Source of the DNA: Phycicoccus flavus
GTDB taxonomy: Bacteria > Actinomycetota > Actinomycetes > Actinomycetales > Dermatophilaceae
Assembly: GCF_004025965.2 (NCBI RefSeq)
Contig: NZ_SAYU02000039.1
Location: 1-41,323, forward strand
Direction: 5' to 3'
Length of the DNA: 41,323 bases
Shown here: piece after piece, positions 7,613 to 15,590 of the stretch
Numbering within the stretch: position 1 is the stretch's first letter
How the letters are laid out: every line of letters starts with the position of its first letter
The notes under the pieces: model-generated
Told to the model about the DNA's origin: nothing
Databases searched by the model: none
The model's input: only the letters and a program-made list of their open reading frames with translations
Translations under genes and position numbers: made by a program

Positions 7613-8866
7613 TCAGGTGTGGTCGCGCAGGTAGCGGCCGAAGTGCGGGACGGTGAAGGCGATGAGCCCGCGCTCCCCCGAGTAGATGAGCCCCTTCTTG
7701 AGCAGGGCGTCGCGGGCGGGGGACAGCGACTGCGGCTTGCGGCCGAGCCGGGCGGCGACCTCGGCGGTCGGGACGGCCTCGGGCTCGTCGGCGGGCCCGC
7801 CCGGCAGGGCGTCCGGCGCGGCCCCGGACGGACCGGTCGTCGCCGCCGCGACCTCGGCCATGGCGCGCAGGTACTCGCGCTCCCCCGGGGTCGCCCGCTC
7901 GTAGCGCGAGCCGAAGAACCCGACGGCGAGCTCGGCCTCGGCCTCGGGGCGGGCGACGTCGACGTCCGCGACCGTGATCGGCGAGCCGGGCGCGCGGTCC
8001 CAGACGGCCTTGCCGTACGCCTGGACGAAGTACGGGTAGCCGCCGGTCGCGGCGTACATCGCGTCGAGGGCGTCGGGGGCGTACTGCGCGCCCTCCTCGG
8101 CGGCCGGCCGGACGAGGGCGGCGTCGGCGGCGGACCGATCGAGGCGGTCGATCCGCGAGTAGCGGAAGAGCCGCTCGGAGTACGACTTCGAGGCCGACAG
8201 CACGGCGGGCAGGTGCGGCAGCCCCGCCCCGACGACGACGAGCGGCAGCCCGGACTGGCTGATCTCGTGGGCCGCCGCGCAGAGCGCGGAGACGTCGTCC
8301 GGGCCGAGGTCCTGCATCTCGTCGACGAAGACGGCGATGCCGCGCCCGGTGTCGGCGGCCATGCCGCCGAGGTCGGTCAGCAGCTCGACGAGGTCGATCT
8401 CGATGTCCCCGGAGTCGGCGCGCCCGGCGACGGCCGGCACCTGGATGCCGGGGTTCCAGCGGTCCTTGAGCCGGGGCGCCGACCGCCCGCGCCCGCCCCC
8501 CTCCGGCTCGCGCTGGGCGAAGGAGCGGACGACGCCGAGCGCGTGGTCGCCCGCGCCCCCGGACGGCCCGAGCTCACGGACCGCCTGGTGCACCGCCGAG
8601 GCCAGCGGACGGCGCAGGGACTGGTCCGGGCGCGCCTCGAGCTTGCCGGTCCCCCAGCCGGCCCGGACGGCCGCCGAGCGCAGGGTGTTGAGCAGCACCG
8701 TCTTGCCGACGCCGCGCAGGCCGGTGAGGACGACGGAGCGCTCGGGGCGTCCGCGGGCCACCCGCTCGAGGACGACGTCGAAGGCGTCGAGCTGCTCGTC
8801 GCGGCCGGCGAGCTCGGGCGGCCGCTGGCCGGCGCCGGGCGCGTAGGGGTTCCGGATCGGGTCCAC
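7613..8866 (-). CDS. Orphan AAA ATPase (archaeal-ATPase/Orc1-like)
   Basis: 417 residues. The P-loop GLRGVGKT is at 49-56, followed by an acidic Walker B IAVFVDEMQDLG at about 177-188. A lid region follows, and a winged-helix-like C-terminus (AEVAARLGRKPQSLSPARDALLKKGLIYSGERGL) is seen in two pieces. The layout, RDEQLDAFDVVLERVARGRP just before the P-loop and a C-terminal winged helix, matches the archaeal-type/Orc1-like ATPase group common as single genes in actinobacteria. Function is not established; such proteins may bind DNA or act in defence or regulation. No effector gene is adjacent. It starts at GTG 8866 with TACGCT 6 nt upstream. Confidence 0.82.
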   Translation of the reverse strand: MDPIRNPYAPGAGQRPPELAGRDEQLDAFDVVLERVARGRPERSVVLTGLRGVGKTVLLNTLRSAAVRAGWGTGKLEARPDQSLRRPLASAVHQAVRELGPSGGAGDHALGVVRSFAQREPEGGGRGRSAPRLKDRWNPGIQVPAVAGRADSGDIEIDLVELLTDLGGMAADTGRGIAVFVDEMQDLGPDDVSALCAAAHEISQSGLPLVVVGAGLPHLPAVLSASKSYSERLFRYSRIDRLDRSAADAALVRPAAEEGAQYAPDALDAMYAATGGYPYFVQAYGKAVWDRAPGSPITVADVDVARPEAEAELAVGFFGSRYERATPGEREYLRAMAEVAAATTGPSGAAPDALPGGPADEPEAVPTAEVAARLGRKPQSLSPARDALLKKGLIYSGERGLIAFTVPHFGRYLRDHT

Positions 8867-8872
8867 GATCGC

Positions 8873-8878
8873 AGCGTA
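8873..8878 (-). promoter_or_regulatory. -10 box, leaderless, AAA ATPase gene
   Basis: TACGCT on the minus strand, 6 nt before the GTG start. Confidence 0.5.
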
Positions 8879-8905
8879 TGGGCTTCTCTAGCGTCAGCCC
8901 GATAC

Positions 8906-8937
8906 GTGGCCAGACACCCGTAGCGGCGTGTCGCCAC
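8906..8937. other. Inverted repeat upstream of the ATPase gene
   Basis: GTGGC and GACAC pair with GTGTC and GCCAC (10 bp, a 2-nt bulge, a 10-nt loop). It sits about 30 nt upstream of the ATPase -10 box, where an operator could lie, and after the phoD terminator. Function unknown. Confidence 0.35.
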
Positions 8938-8987
8938 CCGCCCGTCAGGCCCCGCCACCCCCTTCGTGGCGAGCGACCGGGCGAGAG

Positions 8988-9019
8988 GGGGGCGCCGAGT
9001 CCGGCGGACCGGCGCCCCC
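8988..9019 (-). terminator. Terminator hairpin after phoD
   Basis: GGGGGCGCCG and CGGCGCCCCC make a 10-bp stem with a 12-nt loop, 5 nt beyond the phoD stop codon. Confidence 0.65.
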
Positions 9020-9024
9020 GGACC

Positions 9025-10695
9025 TCAGGAGGCGTCGCCGCCGGTCTCGGAGCGCAGGGTGTCGGCGATCTTCTGCGCGTCCGTCCGGCCCGCGGCCCGC
9101 AGCGTGGCCGAGCGCTGCGGCGCGTCCTGGGTCTGCCGCAGCCCGCGCTCGCCGTCGTCGAGGACGAAGGTCGCGCGGGTGAACGCCTCGGCGCCCGGGC
9201 TGGAGACGTACGGGACGCAGCGGTAGCGGGCCGTCAGCTCGGTGGGCGTCACCGTCGTCGAGACGTAGCCGCGCAGGTTGGTCCAGAAGCGCAGGTTCGG
9301 GTTCCACTCGGCCCACGGGTGGGTGCCGTCGGCCTCGTCGTACCCGTCCCCGCCGGAGGTGATCGAGGAGGTGATGAGCTCGGACCCGACGACCTCGCCC
9401 GGCTCGTCGTAGTCCAGGTACAGGTCCGAGGCCCAGTGCGCGTGCACGTCGCCGGTGAGGACGACGGGGTTGCGCACCCCGGCGTCGACCCAGCCCTGCG
9501 TGACGCGCCGGCGGGAGGCGGGGTAGCCGTCCCAGGCGTCCATCGAGACGACCGTCGCCTCCTCGGAGGCGTCGCGGTCGCGGCGGCCGAAGAAGACCTG
9601 CTGGCCGAGGAGGTCCCAGCGGGCGCGGGAGCGGCGGAAGCCGTCGAGCAGCCACGCCTCCTGCGCGGCGCCGGGCAGCGAGCGGGCGGGGTCGGCGGCG
9701 TCGGGGCAGTCCTTGTAGCCGTCGCCGCAGGCCTGGTCGTCGCGGTACTGGCGGGTGTCGAGCATGTGGAACGTCGCGAGGTCGCCGAACGCGACCCGGC
9801 GGTAGAGCTGCAGGTCCGGACCCTGCGGCAGCGAGGACCGGCGCAGCGGCATGTTCTCGTAGTACGCCCGGTACGCCGCGGCCCGGCGCTGGAGGAAGGT
9901 CGGGGCGTCGGCGGCCCGCTCGGGGACGTCGTCGGCGTAGTTGTTGTCGACCTCGTGGTCGTCCCACACGGCGAGCCACGGCGCGGCGGCGTGCGCGGCC
10001 TGCAGGTCCGGGTCGGTCTTGTACTGGGCGTAGCGCTGCCGGTAGCCCGCGAGCGTCGTTGTCTCCGGTCCGGCGTGGTGGCGGCCGACGCCGTCGCCCC
10101 CGCCCTCGTACTGGTAGTCCCCGAGGTGCAGGACGACGTCGGGACGCTCGGCCGCGAGCGCGCCGTAGGCCGTGAAGTACCCGGCCGGGAGGTTGGAGCA
10201 GGACACGAACGCCATCTGCAGCGCGCTCGGCAGGGTGCCGGCGGCGGGAGCGGTGACGGCGCGGCCCGGCGCGCTGAGGTGGCGGCCCAGGCGGAAGCGG
10301 TAGAAGTACTCGCGCCCCGGCTGCAGACCCCGCACCTCGACGTGGGCCGAGTGCGCCCAGGCCGGGTCGGCGGTGGCGACGCCGGCCTTGACGACGTCGG
10401 CGAACCGCTCGTCGGTCGCCACCTGCCAGACGACGCCGTAGGTCGAGGTCGGCATGCCCCCCAGCCCGTCGGGGGCCAGAGGGTCCAGGGCCAGGCGCGT
10501 CCACAGGACGAACCCGTCGGGTGTCGGGTCGCCGCTGGCGACACCGAGGAGGAAGGGGTTGCTGCGCGGCGGGACGGCGGCGGCCGAGGGGCGCGCGTCG
10601 GCGACGACGAGGCCGGCGGACGCGGCCCCGGCGGCGGCGACGACGCCGGCGCGCAGGACGGATCGGCGGGAGGAGGTTCTCGTGGTGGTGGTCAT
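9025..10695 (-). CDS. phoD: Tat-exported alkaline phosphatase D (PhoD) family protein
   Basis: 556 residues. The twin-arginine signal SSRRSVLRAG at 8-17 is followed by a hydrophobic Ala/Gly stretch and an SAAA cleavage region near 40, as in Bacillus and Streptomyces PhoD. The PhoD N-domain follows (NPFLLGVASGDPTPDGFVLW). Metallophosphatase motifs are HLGDYQYE, WDDHEVDNN, HMLDTRQYRDDQ and VLTGDVHAHWASD. The family is a Fe/Ca phosphodiesterase/monoesterase releasing phosphate outside the cell. ATG at 10695 is preferred over GTG 10704 because it gives the usual Tat n-region. A PHO-box-like direct repeat lies 35-63 nt upstream, so phosphate-starvation control is likely. Confidence 0.92.
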   Translation of the reverse strand: MTTTTRTSSRRSVLRAGVVAAAGAASAGLVVADARPSAAAVPPRSNPFLLGVASGDPTPDGFVLWTRLALDPLAPDGLGGMPTSTYGVVWQVATDERFADVVKAGVATADPAWAHSAHVEVRGLQPGREYFYRFRLGRHLSAPGRAVTAPAAGTLPSALQMAFVSCSNLPAGYFTAYGALAAERPDVVLHLGDYQYEGGGDGVGRHHAGPETTTLAGYRQRYAQYKTDPDLQAAHAAAPWLAVWDDHEVDNNYADDVPERAADAPTFLQRRAAAYRAYYENMPLRRSSLPQGPDLQLYRRVAFGDLATFHMLDTRQYRDDQACGDGYKDCPDAADPARSLPGAAQEAWLLDGFRRSRARWDLLGQQVFFGRRDRDASEEATVVSMDAWDGYPASRRRVTQGWVDAGVRNPVVLTGDVHAHWASDLYLDYDEPGEVVGSELITSSITSGGDGYDEADGTHPWAEWNPNLRFWTNLRGYVSTTVTPTELTARYRCVPYVSSPGAEAFTRATFVLDDGERGLRQTQDAPQRSATLRAAGRTDAQKIADTLRSETGGDAS

Positions 10696-10729
10696 GCCGC
10701 ACACCCTGTCCGGAGGCCGGCGACGCCCG

Positions 10730-10758
10730 GCGGAGCGGGACGTGAGCGCTCGGTGAAG
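10730..10758 (-). promoter_or_regulatory. Candidate PHO box (PhoP site) upstream of phoD
   Basis: On the minus strand CTTCACC (10758-10752), GCTCACG (10747-10741) and GCTCCGC (10736-10730) start exactly 11 nt apart. They match the actinobacterial PhoP unit GTTCACC at 6, 5 and 4 of 7 positions. Assignment rests on spacing and on the PhoD gene downstream; a -10-like CAGGGT is at 10710-10705. Confidence 0.45.
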
Positions 10759-11057
10759 GGTGTCCGACCCCCGGATGGCCGCCCGGTCTGCCGCAGGTCA
10801 GGCGCGGGTCAGGAGGGCGTCGCCCGTCCGCGCGCACGGCCGGTGTCGGCACCTGCCCGCCCCGCGCTCGGCGACCCGGGGCCGTGGGCACCGGCCGTCG
10901 CCTGCCGTCGATGCCCTCGTCTGTGCCTGTCTAGCGCGTAGGCTAGATCGGGCCAGACGGGCCGATCGTCGCTCCTCCGCGGCGCCGACGACCGCCAGAC
11001 GCCGCGCGGGCTCCAGCGCGAGGGCGAGCAGGCTCGACCCCGCGGTCGACGCGGCGG
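10759..11057. other. Gene-free stretch between the rhodanese and phoD genes, with an 18-bp palindrome
   Basis: No supportable gene on either strand. At 10930-10947 there is a perfect inverted repeat, TCTAGC and GCTAGA around 6 nt. It overlaps -10-like TANNNT boxes on both strands. CTAG-containing words are rare in this GC-rich DNA, so the site stands out as a possible operator. No RNA gene is recognisable. Confidence 0.45.
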
Positions 11058-11393
11058 TCAGGCGACGGTCGGGGTGCCGTTCTTGGCCTCCATCGGGCGG
11101 CCGGCCTCGTGCCAGGCCGTCATCCCGCCCTCGAGGTTGGCGACCTCGAAGCCCTGGTCCGCCAGCCACGGCAGCACCCGGGCGACGCGGCCGCCCGACT
11201 TGCAGGTGACGAGCAGCGGTCCGTCGGCGTCGCGGAAGGACGACAGCTCGCCGACGCGGTCGGACAGCTCGGACATCGGGATGTGCACCGCCTGCGGCGC
11301 GTGCCCGAGGTCCCACTCGTCCTGCTCGCGGATGTCGAGGAAGGTCGTGTCGTCGGAGACGTCGGACACCGGCACGTCGGGGAAGTCGCTCAT
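11058..11393 (-). CDS. Single-domain rhodanese-like protein
   Basis: 111 residues forming one rhodanese domain: TFLDIREQDEWDLGHAPQAVHIPM, then active-site Cys64 in the loop CKSGGR (64-69), then GFEVANLEGGMTAW. The six-residue loop with intact Cys fits a sulfurtransferase (thiosulfate or persulfide transfer) rather than a Cdc25-like phosphatase loop. Cytoplasmic, no signal. A start-proximal GATACT, 6 nt upstream, suggests a leaderless mRNA. It is a stand-alone gene and its partner is unknown. Confidence 0.87.
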   Translation of the reverse strand: MSDFPDVPVSDVSDDTTFLDIREQDEWDLGHAPQAVHIPMSELSDRVGELSSFRDADGPLLVTCKSGGRVARVLPWLADQGFEVANLEGGMTAWHEAGRPMEAKNGTPTVA

Positions 11394-11519
11394 GCCCCCA
11401 GTATCCCGGTGCCGCCCCGCCGGGGCAGCCCCGACCTCACCCACCCGGGGTCGCCGGCCGTCGCGGCGGGTCGCCACGCACCGGCGGACGAGGTCGGGCA
11501 CGCCCGGAGGCGGGGGAGG

Positions 11520-12563
11520 TCAGCCCCTGGCGGCGAGGTAGCCCTCCCACGTCGTGACCGTCCGGCTGGGGGCCGAGGAGGGGACGCGGTCGTCGCAGTT
11601 GCCGAGGCCGTCGGCCCGGAACTTCCACTCGTAGACCTGGCAGTAGCCGCGCGGGTAGCCCTGGTCGAGGACGGCGGCGGGCGGCGTGGTGTCGCCGTGG
11701 ACCGTCCACGCCATCTGGTAGTCGTTGACCGCGACGGCGTGGATGTGGTTGCTGCGCTGCCAGGCGGCGAACCCGACGTCGCGCAGCGCCTTGAGCCGGT
11801 TGCCGATGACGGTCTGGCTGCTCGTGTCGACGATGCGGACGTCGATGATGCCGCCGCCGTCGTGGGTGCCGTACGAGGTCGAGGCGCAGCCGGACCCGCA
11901 GTAGCCACCCTGGGTGACGACCATCGCCCAGCCGCTCTGGCCACGGCTCTTCATGAGGCGCCGGGCCTCGTGGAACATCGAGCGGGTGCGCTCGTTGACG
12001 ACGTCCGTGCCGTCGTTGCTGACCCCGCCGGCGGCGACGCTCTTGAGCGTCACCCGGCTGCCGACGTCGTAGGACTTCACGACGTCGAACCGGTTCTTGC
12101 CGATCTGCCGCAGCTCCCACGGGCTCGGGATGCCGTTGCGGGTGTGCACCGCGTCCTGGCCGATCGACCGCTCGAAGGACGCCCACGCCGCGGTGGTCGT
12201 CGTGCCCCAGTAGCCGTCGGCCCACTGCGAGGCCAGGAACCCCTTGGCGACGAGCGCCCGCTCGACCCGCAGGACGTGGTCGTGCGCCGTCGTGGCGGAG
12301 TCGGTGCGGTAGGGGTCGATGGTGGAGGCGAGCATGACGCGTTGGGCGTCGACGTTCGGCAGCGCCGTGCACTGGTCGCCGGTGGGGCAGGCGGCGAGCG
12401 CGGGCGCGGCCGGCATGCCGACGACGGCGGCCAGGGCCCCGGCGGCGAGCACCCCGCGGACGACGGTGCGGCGGCGACCGGTGCCGGACGGGGCAGCACC
12501 CCTGGACACCGGGCTCCCCGACACGACGCCGCGGATGCCTCGGACGGAACGGATGACGGACAT
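11520..12563 (-). CDS. Secreted protein with peptidoglycan-binding-like and M15-like metallopeptidase regions
   Basis: 347 residues. The long basic n-region and RRR/hydrophobic core (30-58, ending APALA) form an export signal. Residues about 85-160 resemble a peptidoglycan-binding domain (LVAKGFLASQWADGYWGTTT). The C-terminal half has a zinc-like pattern: His234 and Asp241 in THDGGGIID (HxxxxxxD, as in M15 D,D-carboxypeptidases), then HIH at 273-275. Likely role: cutting peptide stems of the cell wall. The family is assigned from this pattern only. ATG at 12563 has a GGAGGAG site. The Fpg/Nei gene lies 83 nt upstream on the same strand. Confidence 0.72.
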   Translation of the reverse strand: MSVIRSVRGIRGVVSGSPVSRGAAPSGTGRRRTVVRGVLAAGALAAVVGMPAAPALAACPTGDQCTALPNVDAQRVMLASTIDPYRTDSATTAHDHVLRVERALVAKGFLASQWADGYWGTTTTAAWASFERSIGQDAVHTRNGIPSPWELRQIGKNRFDVVKSYDVGSRVTLKSVAAGGVSNDGTDVVNERTRSMFHEARRLMKSRGQSGWAMVVTQGGYCGSGCASTSYGTHDGGGIIDVRIVDTSSQTVIGNRLKALRDVGFAAWQRSNHIHAVAVNDYQMAWTVHGDTTPPAAVLDQGYPRGYCQVYEWKFRADGLGNCDDRVPSSAPSRTVTTWEGYLAARG

Positions 12564-12646
12564 GGTGGGCTCCTCCCCTCGGTGCGCCAGCTCCCCCCGG
12601 CGCGACCCTGCGAACCCTAGCCCGGCCCCGCCGGACCTGCCACCGC

Positions 12647-13507
12647 TCACTTGAGGAACTTGCTCGTCCTGCGGTCCGCGAGCGGCTTGCCGCCGGTCTG
12701 GCAGGTGGCGCAGTACTGCAGCGCGGAGTCGGCGAAGGACACCTCGCGGACGACGTCGCCGCACTCCGGGCACGTCTCACCGGTCCGGCCGTGGACGCGC
12801 ATCCCGGCGCGCTTGGCGTCCTTGAGCTCCTTGGCCGGCTTGCCCGACGCGGTGGCGACGGCCCGGGTCAGGGTCTCGCGCAGCGCGGTGTAGAGCCGGG
12901 TGACCTGGTCGCCGTCGAGCGTCGCGGCGAGCGCGAACGGGGAGAGCTTCGCGACGTGGAGGATCTCGTCGGAGTAGGCGTTGCCGACGCCGGCGATGAC
13001 GGACTGGTCGCGCAGCAGGCCCTTCACCTGCTGGCGGTGCGCGGCGAGGATGCCGGCGAAGACCTCCTCGGTGAACCCGTCGGCGAGCGGGTCGGGCCCG
13101 AGCGAGGCGACCCCCGGCACGTCCTCGACGCGGTGGACGACGTAGGCGGCCAGCCGCTTCTGGGTGCCGGCCTCGGTGAGGTCGAACCCGGAGCCGTCGT
13201 CGAAGCGCACGCGCAGCGCGATCGGGGACTTGCCCGGCCGCAGCCGGGTGGCGGACAGGGCGTCCGACCAGCGGAGCCACCCGGCCCGCGCGAGGTGGAA
13301 GACCAGGTGCGTGCCCCCGGCGTCGAGGTCGAGGAACTTGCCGTACCGGCCGACCCCGTCGACCGGCGCCCCGACGAGCGCGTCCGGCGGCGGGGTGAAG
13401 GTCTTGAGGACGTGGAAGGACCCGAGCTCGACGCCGGTGACGACGAGCCCGTCCGTGCGCTCGCGCAGGAAGTCGCTGAGCGCCTGCACCTCGGGCAGCT
13501 CGGGCAT
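12647..13507 (-). CDS. Fpg/Nei family DNA glycosylase
   Basis: 286 residues with all family marks: Pro2-Glu3 at the N-terminus (MPELPEV), Lys57 in GRYGKF, the H2TH region with GVGNAYSDEIL, and a C-terminal zinc finger with Cys246, Cys249, Cys266 and Cys269. The enzyme removes oxidised bases and nicks the abasic site by beta/delta elimination. Sequence alone does not separate Fpg (8-oxoguanine) from Nei (oxidised pyrimidines), so no symbol is given. The start has AACCTA, i.e. a TAGGTT box on the minus strand, 6 nt upstream, so leaderless expression is likely. Confidence 0.93.
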   Translation of the reverse strand: MPELPEVQALSDFLRERTDGLVVTGVELGSFHVLKTFTPPPDALVGAPVDGVGRYGKFLDLDAGGTHLVFHLARAGWLRWSDALSATRLRPGKSPIALRVRFDDGSGFDLTEAGTQKRLAAYVVHRVEDVPGVASLGPDPLADGFTEEVFAGILAAHRQQVKGLLRDQSVIAGVGNAYSDEILHVAKLSPFALAATLDGDQVTRLYTALRETLTRAVATASGKPAKELKDAKRAGMRVHGRTGETCPECGDVVREVSFADSALQYCATCQTGGKPLADRRTSKFLK

Positions 13508-13513
13508 GTGCCG

Positions 13514-13519
13514 AACCTA
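13514..13519 (-). promoter_or_regulatory. -10 box, leaderless, Fpg/Nei gene
   Basis: TAGGTT on the minus strand, 6 nt before the ATG. Confidence 0.5.
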
Positions 13520-13550
13520 CCGCCCGGCGCCGACACCCGGGAGGCGCCGG

Positions 13551-14705
13551 TCAGCGCTCGTCCGGGTCCTCGACTGTGTAGTCGGGCGGGTCCTCCAGGC
13601 CGCCGGTGACGACGGCCGAGGCGTACTCCCCCAGCGTCTGCCCGCCGACGACGTCGTCCCACACCTCCGCTAATCGCGGGCCCAGGGCGTAGCCGTCCGG
13701 TCCGCGCAGCACCGGGACCTCGAGGCGCGCCGACGGGGTCGGGGCGATGTCGTCGGTGGCCACCGGGATGGCGTGCGAGAGCACCTGCTCGCCGGCGGTC
13801 AGCTCGCGCAGCGCGATGCCGCGCACCCGGTCCGGCCGCCTGCTCGCGAACTCCGAGTACAGCGTGGGGTCGTGCTGGCCGTCGTCCCCGACGAGCAGCC
13901 AGCGCACGTTGGGCAGCTCGCGCGCCAGCCGGTGCAGCTGCGCCCGCTTGTGCTCCTGCCCGGAGCGGAACCAGCCGGTGTTCGTCGGTCCCCAGTCGGT
14001 GAGCAGCATCGGCCCGACGGGGTAGCCGTTGCGCTCGAGGAACCGGGTCAGCTGTGGCGCGGTGTTCCAGGCGCCGGTGGACAGGTAGACGACGGGAGCC
14101 TCGGGCCGCGACTCCAGCAGGTCGCGGTACATCGTGGCCATGCCCGGCACCGGGCGGCGGGCGCCCTCGGAGCGCACGAAGGTGTTCCAGGCGGCGATCA
14201 TCGGCCGGGGCAGCGAGGTCGACAGCACGGTGTCGTCGATGTCGGAGATGATCCCGTGCGTCACCTGCGACCCGACGACGAGCACCGGCACGTCGATCGG
14301 CTCGGCGCGCGGGGAGTCGAGGAAGACCTGGTGCCACCCGGGCGTCAGCCCGTGGCCCCGCACCGTGAGGTCGAGGTAGCCGCCGCGGTCGGTGCGGGCC
14401 TGGACGAGCCGCTCGTTGACCCGCACCGTCACCGGCTCGTCGGCGACGGGCGTCGCGAAGAAGGCCCGCCAGCCGCGGGTCTCGGTCTCCAGCGCGCGCA
14501 GCCGGGCGGCGTACGTCGGCTCGGTGGGCTCGTCCTCGGGCAGACCGCGGGTCATGACGACCCGCCCGAACACCCGGATCTGGGTGGCGCTGCCGTACCC
14601 GGTGGACGGGACGATGCGGGTCACCCAGCCACGTCGTTCGAGGAGGCGCGCCTTCCGCTCGGTGTAGGCGTCCTCGACGAGTGCTGCGGCGTGGGGTCGC
14701 GCCAT
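13551..14705 (-). CDS. App1 family (DUF2183) phosphatidate-phosphatase-like protein
   Basis: 384 residues. The core is an App1/DUF2183 domain of the HAD type. The DxDxT catalytic motif is SDIDDTV with Asp155 and Asp157, followed by YLSTGAWNTAPQL and LLVGDDGQHDP (HAD motifs II-IV). Residues about 85-140 form a beta-rich N-domain. Yeast App1 is a Mg-dependent phosphatidate phosphatase; the bacterial substrate is not known. No signal peptide, likely cytoplasmic or membrane-peripheral. It begins 6 nt after TAGAGT and lies 43 nt upstream of the Fpg/Nei gene on the same strand, though that gene has its own -10 box. Confidence 0.87.
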   Translation of the reverse strand: MARPHAAALVEDAYTERKARLLERRGWVTRIVPSTGYGSATQIRVFGRVVMTRGLPEDEPTEPTYAARLRALETETRGWRAFFATPVADEPVTVRVNERLVQARTDRGGYLDLTVRGHGLTPGWHQVFLDSPRAEPIDVPVLVVGSQVTHGIISDIDDTVLSTSLPRPMIAAWNTFVRSEGARRPVPGMATMYRDLLESRPEAPVVYLSTGAWNTAPQLTRFLERNGYPVGPMLLTDWGPTNTGWFRSGQEHKRAQLHRLARELPNVRWLLVGDDGQHDPTLYSEFASRRPDRVRGIALRELTAGEQVLSHAIPVATDDIAPTPSARLEVPVLRGPDGYALGPRLAEVWDDVVGGQTLGEYASAVVTGGLEDPPDYTVEDPDER

Positions 14706-14711
14706 GTGGCG

Positions 14712-14717
14712 ACTCTA
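14712..14717 (-). promoter_or_regulatory. -10 box, leaderless, App1 gene
   Basis: TAGAGT on the minus strand, 6 nt before the ATG, inside the 23-nt gap after the GAF-ANTAR gene. Confidence 0.55.
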
Positions 14718-14728
14718 GATCAGGAGGC

Positions 14729-15499
14729 TCAGTCCTGTGGGCGCAGGCCGTCGGAGCCGTGCACGACGCCCTTGACGACCTGCTCGGCGAGCAGCCGCAC
14801 CTTGACGTTGCGGTCCTGGGAGGTCTTGCGCAGGATCTCGAACGCGTCGTGCTCGCCGACGCCGCGCAGCGCCATGATGACGCCCTTGGCCTGCTCGATG
14901 GCGGCCCGGCTGGCCATGGCCTGCTCGAGCTGGCCGGCGAGGCGTCGCATCCCGTCGTACTGGGTCACGGCAAGCACCGCGTCGGCGCACCGGCCGGCGG
15001 CCACGCGGACGAGGGAGGCCTCGAAGTTGTCGAAGGCGTTGCGCTCCCAGCCGTAGAGGTTCAGCGCCCCGACGCACTTGTCGCCGCTGACCAGCGGGAC
15101 GGCGTAGAGGCTGCGCATCCCGTCCTCCCGCACGGCCTGGGCGAACGCGGGCCACCGGCCGTCGTCGTGGCAGAGGTCGCCGACCCCCTGCTCCTCGCGC
15201 TTCCGCGCGGCGTCGAGGCACGGGCCCTCGTCGAGCGCGTACTGGACGGCGTCGATCTCGAGGGTCTGCACGGTGGAGTACGCGGCGGTGTGGGGCCGGT
15301 CGGCGCTGAGGACGGTGATGCCGACCTCGTCGCACCCGCTGACGTGCCGCCGCACGGAGTGCACGACCCGTTCGAGGTAGTCCGAGAGCTCCTCCAGGGA
15401 CTCCAGGACGCCGCCGATGTCGGCGCTCATCGCCTCCCAGGCTGCCTTGAGGTCGGTGTCCGCGTCGTCGGGAAGCGGGTGGGTCAGGGTCTCGGCCAT
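14729..15499 (-). CDS. GAF and ANTAR domain regulator
   Basis: 256 residues. A GAF sensor domain spans about 40-185 (YALDEGPCLDAARKREEQGV, then SLYAVPLVSGDKCVGALNLY). A C-terminal ANTAR RNA-binding domain spans about 190-245 (QLEQAMASRAAIEQAKGVIM, then AFEILRKTSQ). ANTAR proteins stop transcription termination by binding dual-hairpin RNAs; this one should be ligand- or redox-controlled through GAF. ATG at 15499 has GGAGG upstream. A possible -10, TATCGT, is at 15543-15538. The RNA target is not identified; no clear dual hexaloop site was found nearby. Divergent from the fructosamine kinase gene. Confidence 0.9.
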   Translation of the reverse strand: MAETLTHPLPDDADTDLKAAWEAMSADIGGVLESLEELSDYLERVVHSVRRHVSGCDEVGITVLSADRPHTAAYSTVQTLEIDAVQYALDEGPCLDAARKREEQGVGDLCHDDGRWPAFAQAVREDGMRSLYAVPLVSGDKCVGALNLYGWERNAFDNFEASLVRVAAGRCADAVLAVTQYDGMRRLAGQLEQAMASRAAIEQAKGVIMALRGVGEHDAFEILRKTSQDRNVKVRLLAEQVVKGVVHGSDGLRPQD

Positions 15500-15590
15500 C
15501 GGTCGGTCCTCCGGGATCGAACGTCGTGCGCACCCGCACGATAGCCCGTCTTCGGCCCGGCGCGTGAGCGCTCGATGCCACGATGGACGC

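Noticed and set aside
6287-8923. 878-codon open frame on the plus strand
   Set aside because: It runs antisense through DapA and the AAA ATPase, both with complete catalytic motifs. The composition is Arg/Val/Gly-rich, typical of GC-rich shadow frames.
8878-10941. 687-codon open frame on the plus strand
   Set aside because: Antisense to PhoD, which has a Tat signal and metallophosphatase motifs. No domain pattern in the plus frame.
10798-11057. Remnant coding frame after the rhodanese gene on the minus strand
   Set aside because: No recognisable domain, no start and unbiased codon use; kept as gene-free.
15500-15590. ANTAR target RNA (dual hexaloop hairpins) in the GAF-ANTAR upstream region
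   Set aside because: I could not build two adjacent hairpins with six-base loops carrying the expected A and G.
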